Assembly (NCBI RefSeq): GCF_018881575.1
Contig: NZ_JACVQB010000002.1
Location: forward strand, 248,001 to 312,000
Direction of reading: 5' to 3'
Source of the DNA: Polynucleobacter sp. UK-Kesae-W10
Lineage (GTDB): Bacteria > Pseudomonadota > Gammaproteobacteria > Burkholderiales > Burkholderiaceae
DNA: 64,000 nucleotides
The stretch's first letter is position 1; each line of letters begins with the position of its first letter. The notes beneath the pieces were generated by a model. The model had not been told where the DNA came from. It ran no database searches and saw only the letters and a list, made by a program, of their open reading frames with translations. This document shows positions 45,042-60,000 of the stretch, piece after piece. Position numbers and translations under genes: made by a program.

Positions 45042-48000
45042 ATGCGTAGCGCAAAAATGCACAAGCAAATGTGCAGGGGAATTGCTGTGTTTTCGCAAAC
45101 AGAATTCAGTCTTACTGTGATGAAAAATTGGGGCAAAAAGATTGCTCTGAATGCAGCTACAAAAGTAGCCAAAATTTTTGTCAGGACTCAAAAAATCAAG
45201 ACTGCATTTATTGCCCTAAATTGGCAAATTAATTCCAGCCATGTTTTGGATTCTTTTTCTTTTCATGCCCAGACTTTTGTCGATGCCATTTTGAAAAAGA
45301 AATCTTTCCGAGCGAAGACTAACTCCTCTTTTACTCACAAAATTGCTCAGCCGACGATTTTTTCTGGCATCTCACTCAAACCCAAATCCATTTTGGGTTT
45401 TTTCGTTTTAATTGCATTCCAAACGGAGTTTGTCGTAGCGCAACCCCTCAATGCATTGCCTACTAATGGCAAGGTGGTTGCAGGTTCTGCAACAATTTCG
45501 CAAACATCAAACACGATGACGGTTAATCAAAGCACGCAGCGTGCGGTGATTAACTGGGATAGCTTCAATGTGGGCAAAAATGCCACCGTAAACTTCAATA
45601 CTCCAGGGTCAAATGCGGTTACCTTGAACCGGGTGTCTGGTAATAGCATCTCCGTAATCGATGGAGCCATGCATTCCAATGGCCAAATCCTCCTAGTGAA
45701 CCAAAATGGGGTGGTTTTTGGCAAGGGGGCCCAAGTGGACGCTGCCGCCGTGACTGCCAGCACCCTCAATATTGCCGATAAAGACTTTATGGACGGGAAA
45801 TCGACCTATCAGGGCGGTGGAAGCGGCAAAATCATCAATAAAGGGACGATCAGCACTAATACGGCTGATGGTTTTATTGCCTTATTAGCCCCAGAGGTTC
45901 AAAACCAGGGTTATGTCCTGGCCAGAATGGGCGGATCGGTTGCCATGGCTGCTGGCGAGCAAATTACCCTCAATTTCCAGGGTAACCACAGCTTAGTAGG
46001 TATCAGTGTCGATAAAGCGGCCTTTAAGGCGCTCGTAGCCAATAAGAAAGTGGTTGAGACGGATGGCGGCTTGATTGTTCTAGCTGCCGGAGCCGCGAAT
46101 CAGCTCATGAGCTCGGTAGTAAAGAACACCGGAAAAATCTCCGCAAACTCAGCTGTGAACAATGGCGGGGTAATTGAGTTGGTGGCCAATACCGTTACTC
46201 AAGCGGGCACAGTAGAGGCAAACAGTACAGCCCAAGGTAAAACAGGCGGTCAAGTAAATCTGGTCGCTAACGATATCAAGATCAATAAGAAATCCACAAC
46301 CACTGCAACGGGTACAGCTGGTGGCGGACAGGTGAATGTTGGTTTAGCGCAAACTCAAGTTTCTGGTGGCGTGCAAGTGAATGCACAAACACCAAGCTCA
46401 AATACGGCTGAGCAAAATCAAGCAGTCGTTGCAAGTAATGCAACGCAAGCAGTGAACGCAAAGCAAATGGCAAACACTGTGACCGTAAAAGCGGGTGCAG
46501 TGATTGATGTGTCTGCCACGCAAAAGGGTAACGCAGGATCTATCGCGATTTGGTCGCAAGTAAAAACAACTGTTGCTGGAACTCTCAAAGCAATTGGTGG
46601 TGCACTCGGTGGTAACGGTGGATTTGTAGAGACGAGTTCTAAGGGTGCAGTGAACCTCGCGCCAAAAATGCTTGTTGATACAAGCGCTGCAAAAGGTCGC
46701 TCTGGTCTATGGTTCTTAGATCCAATTGATTTAATCATTGATGCATCTGCAGCGAATGTGATTTCTCTTGCGTTAGCAAACAATAACGTCAGCATTGCTG
46801 TACATGGCAATGTCTGCCCAAGCCTTGGTAGCTGTACACAAGCGGGTAGCGGGTCACTCACGATTGCAAGTGGCGCAAACATTTTGAAGCAAGGCACTAC
46901 ACCAACAACATTGACCTTAACATCATCTGGTATTTTCAATTTGAACGCTGACATCAGCGGACAAAACTTAAGCGTAATTATTAGTAGTTCAATTGCATAC
47001 TTGAACGTTGGTACGAGCATCACCGCAAATCAGGTTACGGTTCAAGCGCAAACAATTTATTCAAACGGCACAATCAATGCAAGTAATGGCGCAACACTTG
47101 GTGCTGCCATTCAATTACTTGCGCAGGCAATTTATGTTTCTGGAAGTTTGAGTACATCAACCAATTCAAACACCAATAACAACACCACGAATACATCGGT
47201 AACGTATAACGGCAACATTATTCGCAAAGAAGATTTGCCAACGTTCTTGACAGCGCAAAATAATCCAAACGGTAATGTTGCAAGCGGACTGGATGTGGTT
47301 TACACCTCTACAGCAGCGAATGATTCAAGCGCCAGCGCTCAAGCCAATCCAAATCAGACCAATATCATTCACCTGAATGCGGTAAATGATCTGACAATCT
47401 ATAGCTCCGCCCAAATTTTGGCCAATGGCACAAATGGTGGCCAAATTACCTTATCGGCGCAGCAGTTCAATGCCCAAAGTGGATCTTTAATTCAGGCTAA
47501 TGGTAATAACGGCCCCGGCGGCGTGATTGCTGTTAGCGGTACAGATATTCATTTAGCGGGAACGGTTGCGGCCAATGGTAGCAATGGCGGTTCTTTTGCC
47601 GTTACTGCAAACACCTTAACAATGGATAACGCAGCAGTAGTGCAAACCAATGGCCAGGCTGGCCCTGGCGGCACGATTACGCTTACCTCTAATCACGATA
47701 TTCAAATTAACCAAGCGCAGATCAGCGCTAATGGCTCAACTGATGGCGGCTTGATATATGTAACAAGTCGATCAGGCAGCCTAAACCTCTTTGACTCACT
47801 AATTCAGACTAACGGCGGCAATGGTCGCGGTGGAAGCATTGGAATCTCAGGCGTACAAAGCACAAATATTTTAAGTAGCAATATCGCAGCAACAGGTAGT
47901 ACCCATGGTGGCAGTATTTATATCGGTTACGACTCCACTGGTAACACATCAATACCCTTTACCGAATACATCAACATTGATGCTAATTCAGTCATCAATA

Positions 48001-51000
48001 CTCAAGCAAGTAACGGCCCTGGCGGCTTCGTTGAAACTTCAGGCCATTACGTCACGCAACTATCTGGAACTATCACAGTAGGCCATGGCGGCAACTGGTT
48101 AATTGATCCATACGACTATACCTATGCTGCTAATGACACTTCCATTTGGACTGCGCTTAATAGTGGAAATGTAACCATTAATACGCTAAATGCTTCTGCA
48201 TCCGGCGTCTCATTGAATGGCAACAGTACTGCAGGCAGCGGAAACATCGTTATTAATGGTGATTTAAGGGATTACACCCAAGGCGCTGGAAATTCCTTGA
48301 ATTTAACTGCTGGCGGCAATATCACCATTAACGGCATTGTCTCAATGAACAGCCATAACCTCAGCATGATAGCTGGAGGTAACATCACCGTTAATAGTTC
48401 ATTGTTTGATTTGACTGGTTACGGACTCACCATGATTGCCACAGGCAATATAAGTATTGTCAATGGCCTTACTATAAAAGCGGGTGGCTTCAATATTTCT
48501 GCTGCAACATATAGCGGAACTGGAGGTCTCCAAAATAATTATGCCAACACTGGTTTTATATTGGCAGCCACTTCAACAACAACGTTTGCTGGCGCAATTT
48601 CAACTGGCACGAATCTGGTTTTAAATTCCGCAACAAACCAAACATTCACACTGACTGGAATAATCAGCGGTTCTGGTGGCATAACCGCTCGAAGCGGTGG
48701 AACAGGTGGACTCGTTCTCACGGGTGCCAACACCTATACTGGCGCCACAATATTAACTAGTGTCGTAACGCAAATTTATACGGCTAGTGGCGCCTCTCCA
48801 ACCACGGAGACATATACCTCTCTGTTGGCGGCAGGGACAACTTTGGCTTCTGGTCAATCGATTACATCCGGCTCTTATAGATTGAGCATGCAGGGCGATG
48901 GTAATTTAGTTCTCTACACCGGCTCTGGTTTCTCCACCGTAGCCTATGCTACGGGCACCAGTGGAAATAATGGAGCTTGGTTGGCAATGCAAGGTGATGG
49001 TAATCTTGTCATTTATGGTAGTAATAACACTACAGTTTTATATGCAAGATATGGTGTAGCAGGTAATAACCTGACTCTTGGAAGCAGTGGCAGCTTGGCG
49101 CTTACGAACTCTAGCTCTGGAGTGCTGAAAGTTGCGAACACCGGATCTCTGGGAACTAGCAACAGCTACGCAGGCAATATTTCTATTCAGTACGGAACTT
49201 TCTCTTATGAATCTTCTGTCAATCAAACTTTATCGGGCAACATTAGTGGTACGGGTGCACTAAACAAAGCGGGTAGCAGTACACTCACTCTCGCCGGCTC
49301 TAATACATATGGTGGTACCACCACAATCAATGCTGGCACCTTACAGGCCGGCTCATCTAGTGCCCTTCCATCTTCTACAGACCTAACAATTGCTACGGGC
49401 GCTACCTTGGATATGTGGGGCTATCCTGTTACCGTTGGTTCATTATCTGGTGCGGGATCCATTATCTCCACAAAAACACCGGTTCAAACTGGAAGTGGGC
49501 TAATTGTTTCTTTAGATGCAGCAAACCCAGCCTCTTATTCTGGTAGCGGAACAACTTGGACAAACCTAGTAAATAATGCGCTGAATGCGACTATTTCTGG
49601 TAATCCAACATATAGCGCCTCCGGTGGATATTTCACGCTCAATGGAACGAGTCAGTATTTCAATCTGGGTCAAAGTGCTTCTCTTTTATTAAATGGAAGC
49701 AGTGCATTTACTTTTAACTTATGGATAAGCGTACCAACTCCAGCAAGTAGTAATGGCGTATTAATTTCTAGGCAGAATACCAGCGTTCAGGGCGATTATC
49801 TGATGTATATGAACAACGGTAGTGTTGTTGGATATCGTGAAGTAGCGCCATGGGGTAATGCTCAAACTACCTCGGCTGTCACGGCAAATCAGTTGTCACA
49901 AGTGACTATGGTCTACAACCCAACCAATACCACCATTTATACCTATATCAATGGCGCTTTCCAGGGTTCTTACTCATCACCAACTAGCTCAACAAGCACT
50001 GGAACAACTACAAATACATTAATTGGTGCAATGTATACAAATAGCGTCGCAAGTAACTTTTTCCAAGGAAATATCTATGCAGTACAAATCTACAACACTG
50101 CATTGAGCGCTTCACAGATTCAAGGGAATACTGCAGCGAGCTTGACCGTAGGGAATGGTAGTAATACCAATTTCAGCGGTGTTATATCCAATGCAATTAG
50201 CCTAACAAAAACTGGTACCAGCACCTTGACTCTCTCTGGCGCTAATACATATTCAGGTACTACGACTATTAGTGCTGGTACTTTACAGGTTGGGGCGGGA
50301 GGCGCAACGGGTAATTTGGGTACGGGCAGCATTGTGAATAATGCGGCATTAATTTATAACCTCAGCAATGCATATACCGAGAGCAATGCTATCTCTGGCA
50401 GCGGGACCCTAACTCAGAATAATGCTAGCGTACTAACTCTGACTGGTGCCAATACCTATACTGGTAGCACTACTATCAGTGCTGGCACTTTGAAAATTGG
50501 TGGTAGCAGTACCTTAGGAGGCGGTACCTATACTGCCGCAATTGTTAATAACGGTATCTTTGAGTATTCCTCAATCAACAGTCAAACTCTTTCCACTGGC
50601 ATTATCTCCGGAACGGGGTCAATCCTTAAGGATGTAAACACCGCTTCAACATTAACTCTTGCTGGTGCCAATACCTACAGCGGTGGTACAACAGTTTCTG
50701 CTGGCACATTGAGAATTGCGAGCGGCGGTACTGCTGGTGCAACAACAGGTGCGATGACTATTACTAACGCTACTCTCGATTTGCAGACTGCAGTAACACT
50801 TGGCTCTCTGATTATGTCTGGAACATCCCCAGCCATCACTAACAGTTCCGGCACATCTTCTCTAGTAGTAAGCGGCACCTCCACTTTAGCTAATGCCATT
50901 ACTACTAGCGGCGCTCAAACCTATAGTGGTGCAGTTACTTTGGGTGCTAATACTACGCTTACAACTACCAATAGTGCTGTAGTTTTTGCTGGGGCTGTAG

Positions 51001-54000
51001 ACGGAACGGCATCTGGTTCGCAGTCGTTAACGGTTGCTAGTGGAACGGGTTCTATTGTGTTGGGTGGCAATGTTGGAGGATCTGTATCTCTATCATCTCT
51101 CAATTTCAGCAGTAGCACCGCATCCACCGTGTTAATAGGCTCGGTAACTACGGCTGGCTCACAAACATATGCAGGCGCATTGTATGTGGCAGGTAGCTCA
51201 CCAACATTGAGCAGCAGCAGTGGTGGAGTGACGATTACTGGTGCTATTTCAACCGGTGCAATTTTCCAATTTACTTATGCTGCAACCAATTATTTATTAA
51301 ACGGCACTTCTACCGCAGCCTCTAGCTCAGCCGTTCAGGCTGGTTTGATTGTGACGACTAGTGGCACAGGCTTGTTCTCAGTCTCTACCGTAGTGCCTTT
51401 ATCAGGCATACAGTATTTAGTTGTTGGCGGCGGCGGCGGCGGTTCTATTGGTTGTACTTGCTACAACGGTGGCGGTGGCGGTGGCGGTGGCGCTGTACTT
51501 ACGAATTCAAACAGCTCTTTAGCGACTGGTACCAACTATGGAATCACAATTGGTAACGCTGGAGCCGGCGCAACTGGAAGCGTAGTCGCAAATGGTGGAA
51601 ATGGCGGTACCACTTCTATGACTGGTTTAGTTGGTGGAACAGTATCTGCGGCAGGCGGAGGGGGTTCAGTGGGGGGTGTTGTTACCGTTAATTCGAATCC
51701 ATGGTTTGGAATTGGCGGCACCGCAGGTAATGCGAACAGTGGCGCTGGCGGCTATGGAGGCAGCAATAGTTGCGGCTCCATTTGTTCACTTGAGAACGGC
51801 GGCAATGGTTTCACCAGCTCTATCACCGGCACATCTTATGTTTATGGTTCTGGCGGCGGCGGCGGTTCAGGCTACAGTATTGGTGGTGGAACTGCTGGCT
51901 CAGGCGGTACTGGAGCGGGTAACGGTGCCCCAGGTAATGGTAATGCCACAAGTAATGGTGTTTCTGGCACCAATTATGGTTCTGGCGGTGGAGGCTCTTA
52001 CAGCACGGGCAATGCTGGTTCGGGTGTGGGTGGAACAGTTGTTTTGGCTTTACCTTCTAATGCATTAACTATTAATGCAGGTAGCGGGGCGGTTTCGATC
52101 GGGTCATCAAGCAAGCTCACCAGCTTAACAATCACATCAAGCTCAAGTTCCTCAGCTCAAAGCAATAGCGGAGTGATTAGTGGTGTAACTAATTTAATTT
52201 ACAACGGTTCTGGAACATTCACTCTAGCCGGTACCAACACCTACACCGGCGGCACGACGATCTCTGGTGGCACTTTGCAAGTTGGCACAGGAAGTACAAC
52301 CGGAAACTTAGGTACCGGTGGCGTTACAGATAATGCTGCGCTGATCTTTAAAAGAAGTGATGCGATTACTGACAGCAACAATATCTCCGGCTCAGGCACT
52401 CTGACTCAAGCTGGCTCAGGCACATTAACCTTGAGTGGTAATAACAGCTATACAGGTGGCACCGTACTAAATGCAGGAACGCTGAATCTTGGCTCTGCAA
52501 ATGCGATTGGTAGTACTGGAACTATTACCTTTGGCAATAATTCTGGCTCGATTACTGGTGGCGGTATTTTGCAGTACAGCTCCAGTAACACCACTGACTA
52601 CTCGAGTCGTTTTAGCAATGCGATATTCCAAACGTACATCATTGATACCAATGGCCAGTCAGTCACTTTGAATAGTGCGTTATCCAGTAACGGTGGCACG
52701 CTCATCAAGCAAGGTTCAGGTACTTTAACTCTTGGCGGAGCGAATACGTACGCCAATGGTAGTGGGACCCAGATTTATGGCGGTACTCTGCAGGTTAGCG
52801 GTGACGGAAATCTTGGGGGTGACACTCCTATTTGGTTGATTGGGGGCAATCTGCTCGCCTCATCCTCTTTCACCACCAGCAAGAACATTATCGCTAGTGG
52901 TACTGGCGGAAATATTCAGGTTGCAAGTGGCGCAACCTTGACGCTGAGTGGATCCATGATTAACGGCACTACCATTAATCTTGGCGGATCATCTACCAGC
53001 AGCACTTACACTGGATCGATCGTTTATGCGCCAAGTAGCGGCACGGTTACTAACCTGAATCTCTACGCAGGCACGTTATTAGCTAATTCCTCCTTCACGC
53101 TTGCTAATGCATTGACTGTCTATGGTGGAACGATTTCGGCAACCTCAGGTTCGACGCTAACATTAAGCAATATCGTTAGTGGAACTGCTGGCATCAATAT
53201 TGGTGACGCCACTAATACAGGTACCGTAATCCTATCCAACACCTCAAATGCATTTAGTGGTGGTACGACTGTGAACTATGGCACTTTAAGTGTCAGCGCA
53301 CAAACCAATTTACCCAGTGGAAATACTGTCACATTAACCAACGGCGCAACTCTTCTAGATACAGCGAATAGCGTAACTCTTGCCAATAATATTGTTTTAG
53401 GAGCGGGCGGCGGTGTCATCGCAGTCAATGGCCCGGCCAATACCTTAATTTTATCCGGAACTATGACTGGAGCCAACGCTATTCAGTTTGGTACGAGCGC
53501 TAATAATGGAATTGTTTCTTTATCTACTATTAAAGCCTTCACGGGAAACATGTCTGTGGTTGGTGCCACAGTAAAACTTGCCTACACTACTGGTGGAGTT
53601 TTATCTGGTGTGACTGCTATTGGCATCTCTGGTAGCGGCACATTAGCAATCACTGGCGGTGGATACAATCCGTTTAGTAAAGCCGTTACTATAACCATTG
53701 CCAATGGCACGTTTGCTAACCAACAAACTGGCACCGGTGGAATTGGCGCTTCCTTTAGCGCAGGCTCCACCATTAACCTCAATGGCAATGCAACGGTTAG
53801 CTTGTCTGGAGTCGGTGATACTTGGGGTTCGCTCACTTTATATACGACAACTTTTAATTCCACCGGAACTGGTAACTCAATCACTGGTGGAGCGATTGCA
53901 GCGCAGGGCGCTACAACGGTTAATGTGACCAATAGCGGTGAGTCCCTAACTATTAGCTCGATATTGGAAAATGCTAATAGTGTTGCTGCCTCTTGGACCA

Positions 54001-57000
54001 AGACTGGTGCTGGAACCCTGATCCTGACGGGTGCCAATACCTACAGTGGTGGCACAACAATTTCTGTTGGCACCATACAGGTTGGCGCAGGTAGTACAAC
54101 CGGCAATCTGGGTACGGGTGGGGTAGTGAATAATTCTGCGCTCGTTTACAACCGTAGTGATTCTCTTACAGATAACAATCTTATTTCTGGAACCGGTACG
54201 GTTACTCAGGCTGGCACAGGCACTACGACGCTAGGTGGCGCGAACACTTACACTGGTAATACAACAATCAATGCAGGTACTCTAGCCAATACAGTATCCG
54301 GATCTAGCACAAGAACTGCTACCTTCATTATTAATAACGGCGGTACTTATAAGCTTCTCTCTACAAATGGATTTCCAAATAACTCTACTAATGGCTACAC
54401 CTTCGTTGTAAATAGTGGTGGAACGCTGGATCTGAATGGCGTAGGCTGGATTGACGGTGGATCAACTGGTTATGCAATTCAACTTAACGGTGGATCTTTG
54501 TCCAATAGTTCAGCAACAGCAGCTACTGTGACAATGAGTTATTCACCCACTAGAGATATTGTGCTGGCAGCCAATTCTTATATTGGCGGCACAGGTAACA
54601 TCACTTTGAATGGCGTCATTAGTGGCGCTTACAGCTTAACCAACTCTAATACTGGGGTAGTGACGCTTGGTGGAGCTAACTCCTATTCTGGCGGCACATT
54701 CATTAATGCTGGCACAGTACAAATTAGCTCTGATGGCAATTTAGGCGCTGTACCAAGCTCAGCAGCTACTAACGTCACTATTAACGGTGGCGGATTGTTG
54801 GCCAGCGGACAAACTAGCGCATTGTCGATTGGCGCAAACCGCGGTATCGCGATCGGCTCTAGTGGTGGCTCTATCAGTAATGCCAGCACAACTTACACAT
54901 TAACTGTTGCCGGAGTGATATCTGGCTCCAACACGCTCACGATTAATGCAGGTAGCAATACCGGCACCGTTATTCTCTCGAATGCCGCGAACTCATATAC
55001 CGGCAACACCACGATTAACGGCGGTACCTTGCAAATTGGATCGGCGGGTACTCTTGGCAGCGGGTCTTATGCTGGAAACATCAGCATCGCCACAGGCGCA
55101 ACTTTTAAATATTCGTCATCTGCAGCACAAACACTCTCTGGTGCAATTTCAGGAGTGGGCACCCTCACTAAAGATACCAGCACATCCGTGTTAACGATCT
55201 CAAACGTGAACACCTTATTTACTGGCCCAGTAAATGCGAATGCTGGTACCTTAGCGCTAACAAACCCTAGCGCCTTGGGTGGTTCAACAGGTGGTTTACT
55301 GACGATTGGTGCGGCCGGAACAGTGGATCTCCAGTACGCTGGCACAGTTACTCTGGCAACCCTATCTATTGCTTCTGGTGGTGCCATCACTAATTCCACT
55401 AACAATAGTGCCTTGACTGTATCGGGTACAAGCAGCTTGGGTGGAAGTGTGAGCACTAATGGCTTGCAAACCTACACTGGAGCTGTAACTTTAGGAGCCA
55501 ACACAAGTCTTACCGCTACCGCAGCCCCAGTTACATTTAGCTCAACTATCGATAGCGTTACTGGATCGAATTACTCTTTAACTATTACCAATGGAAGCGG
55601 TAGTAATACGTTTGCTGGAGTAGTAGGGGGCACCACTCCTTTATCTACGATCTCAGTATCTGGTGCTAGTACATTGATGGGTTCTGTCACAACAAACGGG
55701 GCTAGCGGGCAACTCTGGAGTAGTGATTTAATTATTGCCGGCAACATTTCGCTCAATAGCAACAATGGTTCAGTCACAGTAAATGGTGCGATCACCATTC
55801 CTCAAGGCCTCAATATTCTGCAACTAACAGGATCTGGTGCTTATAGCGATACTGTTGGCGGCTCTACATACACTGGTACTGTTAGCTCCTCTGCCACTGC
55901 CTTGCCTGGTGGCGGTGGTAATTTGTCATATTCCGCTGGCGCTTACTCTTGGGTTGCCCCCGTCAACGTCCAAGCTCAATACTTGGTTGTGGCTGGCGGT
56001 GGCGGCGGTGGTGGAAACATTGGTGGCGGCGGTGGCGGCGGCGGCGTTGTTGCTGGTACCTTTACAGGCGGAACCGCACTGACTTATACAGCTATCGTGG
56101 GCGCCGGAGGAAGCGGTATCAATGTCAACCAGATTGGAGGCGGTGCGGGTGGTGATTCTAAGTTAACCCAAGCAACACTTTCATTAAATGTGGATGCTGT
56201 TGGCGGCGGCGGCGGCGCCTATTACTCGAATAACGGTTTATCGGGTGGATCAGGCGGCGGCGCTGGAGGTGGTGGCGCTGGTTCTGGTGGCTCAGGTACC
56301 TCTGGGCAAGGGAATGCCGGCGGTGCAGCTCCTTCTAGTCTTGCTGCAGCTGGTGGTGGCGGTGGTGCTGGCGGCCCAGGATCTGCTGGCAATAATAGTT
56401 ACACGCTTGGCGCGGTAGCTGGTGGAAATGGTGGCCCTGGTCTCGCTTCAAATATCACCGGAAGCACTGTTTATTACGGTGCGGGTGGCGGTGGATCTAG
56501 TGGCGCATATGGCGGTAGCGGAGGCCTAGGTGGTGGCGGCAACGGCGGCACTTACATCATTGCTGGCGCTAATTCCGCTGCTGTCGCAGGGTCGGGCTAT
56601 GGAAGTGGTGGTGGTGGTGGTTATGGCACGATCCTCAATGGGGCTAATGGATCAGCGGGTACAGTGATCTTGTCCTACTATGCCTCCTATACATTTGCTA
56701 TTAACGCTGGCAGCGGAAAAGTATCGATCACCAATAATGTGAATCCTACGACTGCAAATGCAAACTATCTGAAGTCGATCTCAATTGCTTCTACAAACAC
56801 AACAAGCATTATTAGTGGAAACATTAACGGAACATCCTCGTTAACATTTAATGGTACTTCTGCAGGCGTGCTTCAGCTCTCTGGTAGCAATACCTACACA
56901 GGCGGCACTACCGTCAGCGGTGGTATTTTGGCTATTAGCGCTGATGCCAACTTAGGTGCCGTACCATCAATAGCTACACCAGCCTCAGTTACGCTGTCAG

Positions 57001-60000
57001 GTGGTGCTTTGCAGGCTATTGGCGCAACAGGTGAAACAAGTCCAACTGTTGTCACTCTGAATGTAAATCGCGGCATTACTTTAAGTTCAGCTAGCGGCTT
57101 AGCTGCAAGTACTACAACTACTAGCGGAACAACTTATGTTGATGTCTTGTCAATTCCAGGCGTCGTCACTGGGGCAGGGGCACTTACTATTAATGGTGCA
57201 AGTCAAGGCGGTACTGTTCTCTTAACTAATTCTGCCAATACGTATGGCACTACTAGCTTAACAACAGCCACCACAATTAAGGCTGGTATCTTGGCCATTG
57301 TTGCAGATGGAAGTTTGGGAACATTGCCTTCAGCAGCTCAAGCTGCCTCCATTAGTCTAACTGGCGGTACTTTACAAGCGTATGGCCCGTCTAATGAGAG
57401 TAGTGCGACTACCGTAACACTCAACGCTTTACGTGGTATTACGGTATCCGCCAATACAGCCGGCTTAGCAGCAACTAGCAATACTAACTATACGGATATT
57501 CTTGTAGTTTCTGGAGTAGTAACGGGTACTAATACCTTATTGATAAATAGCGCAGGACAGGGCGGCAAGGTTAGCTTGACTGGAGCAAACACGCATACAG
57601 GCAATCTCACCATTAGTGCTGGAACATTGCAGGTTGGTGGGTCTGGAACCTTAAATAGCGGAAGCTATGGTACAGGCTCTATCTCTATTGCTACAGGCGC
57701 TGTATTGCAGTATTCCTCTTCTGCCGATCAAAACTTATATGGTGGCATTACTGGCGGCGGATCAATTCTAAAGGATACATCGACAAGCCTACTATCGCTT
57801 TCTACTCAGAGTGCTAATAGTAATTACAGTGGTGGCACCACTATTAAAAAGGGTGTTGTTGATCTTTATTCTGCCTACAGCGCTGGAACGGGAACTATCA
57901 CTTTGGGTGATACCGTGAGCGGTAGCAATGCAGTGAACTTAAATGTACTGAATACAACCACCCTCACTAATGGAATCATACTTAACCCTTATGGCGTTCT
58001 AACGGTAAGTAACCGCTTCTCCTCAAATGGCGCTGGTTACTATCCGATCTATACCGGCGGTATTACTGGGAACAACAATCTGATTATTGGTGGTGTATCT
58101 GGTGGTAGCATGACCTTCACCACCAATCCAATTAATATCAGCGGGACTATTACCAATACCACTGCTGCATGGGGTGCAACCCCAGTATCTATTACAGCCG
58201 CGATTGGCTCAAACGTTACCGGAATTATTCAAAATGGTGGTGCACCGTTAGCAATTAGTGGTGCGTTGAATATTAATTCTGGTGGTACCACCATTACCGA
58301 TACGTCGGGCACAGTGACGATTTCTGGAGGCGTGACTGGTACGGGCAATCTCGTGCTGAATAACAATACAACGACCAATAATGCGCTCACTATCTCTACA
58401 GCGAGTGTAAATAACGTTGGCACCATCACGAATAGCGGAACTGGTACTGGTGCAACACTTATTAGTGGCGGGGTAGGTTCCAATGTCACCCGAATTATTC
58501 AAAATAGCGCAACATCAGCATTGTCTATTGCGACTACTGCGTTGACTGTAAATAGCTCTGGAACCACCTTAACAGATACAGCTGGTTCGTTAACAGTCTC
58601 TGGAGGAGTAACTGGGACTGGTAATTTAGTTCTCAACAACAATAGCAATACAGCTAATGGAATTACTTTATCAACTACCAATGTAAATAACACTGGCACT
58701 ATTACAAATAGCGGTAATGGAACCGGCAATTCTTTAATTAGCATAGCCATTGGCACTGCTAATACAGGTGTTGTACAAAACAGCAGTACTTCAGCATTGA
58801 TTCTGACCGGTACAAACCTTTATACCAATGGCACCACCATTACGTCTGGAACTTTGCAGGTTGGGGCGGGCGGTACTGCAGGTACTTTGGGTTCCGGCAC
58901 CCTCAGTAATAGCGGTAACCTTAGCTTTAACTTAAGCAGTGCATTGAGCATTGGCTCCAATTTGACTGGTGCTGGATCAGTTACGCAATTGGGTTCTGGT
59001 GCCTTAACGCTTTCAGGTGACAACTCTTATCAAGGTGGTACCTTTATTGGCCCATCATCCAAAATTATTGTCACAAGCGCTAATGCTTTGGGCGGCTCTT
59101 CTGGTGGCGTCGTCAATATTGGCGCATCCGGAATATTAGACCTGCAATATGCTGGAACTATCACTTTGACCTCATTAGTGATGGCAACAGGAAGCTCTAT
59201 CACTAATACCACCACTAACAGTGCATTGACTGTTTCTGGTACAAGCACCTTGCTTGGTACGGTAACCACCAGCGGTGCGCAGACTTATACGGGTGCAGTA
59301 TTGGTGGGCGGCGCTACCACCTTAAACACTACAAATGCTGGAGTTTCATTTGGCAGCACTGTTTCTTCATCGGTAACGCTTACCGAGGTAATTCAATTCT
59401 TGGGAGGCGGTTCATATAACTTCGCAGGAACTGCAGGAACCGCTACAGGTACAGCAACTACATTTGCTGATGGCTCATCTATTGCCTATAACAGCTCTAC
59501 TGGTGTTTATACCTTTGTAGCAGGATCATCCGCCTCTTCTCAATATTTAGTTGTCGGCGGCGGCGGTGGTGGTAGCAGAGGCGTTAACAGTGTTTACTAT
59601 GGCGCTGGGGCAGGTGGTGGCGCAGTCCTGTCTGGAGCTACTTCCTTGGTTTTGGGTAGCAGCTATAGCGTGACTGTTGGTGTGGGTGGCGCTGGACAAT
59701 CTTTGGGAACTGCAGCAACCATTAGTGCTGCTGCAGGATCAGCTCCAGCTACTACTAGTGCCTCATCCGGCTACAACGGCGGTAAGGGAGGAGCATCATC
59801 TTTTGCCTCAATTACTGCAAACGGCGGTTTGGGCAGTATTGCTAATAGCGCAATAGGTTCTGCGAGTGGTAACGGCTATGCTGGCGGCACAGGCAGTGGA
59901 GCCCCTTATGCTTATGTTCAGGGCTCGGTATGTAGCGCCGGAGGTTGTGGCGCTGGCGGCGGCGGCGGTGCAGGTGGCGTTGGTACTGCCACTGCAGCAG

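Noticed and set aside
44918-45191. Minus-strand frames of 75-84 codons opposite the start of the giant adhesin
   Set aside because: No ribosome site or family features, and they overlap the N-terminal coding region and promoter of the adhesin.
46418-47023. 201-codon minus-strand frame within the giant adhesin, and similar ones at 53582-54037, 55067-55456 and 61553-61918
   Set aside because: Their products are low-complexity Val/Pro/Ala text, the mirror of Thr/Gly/Asn-rich beta-helix codons on the plus strand, and they have no ribosome sites or family features.
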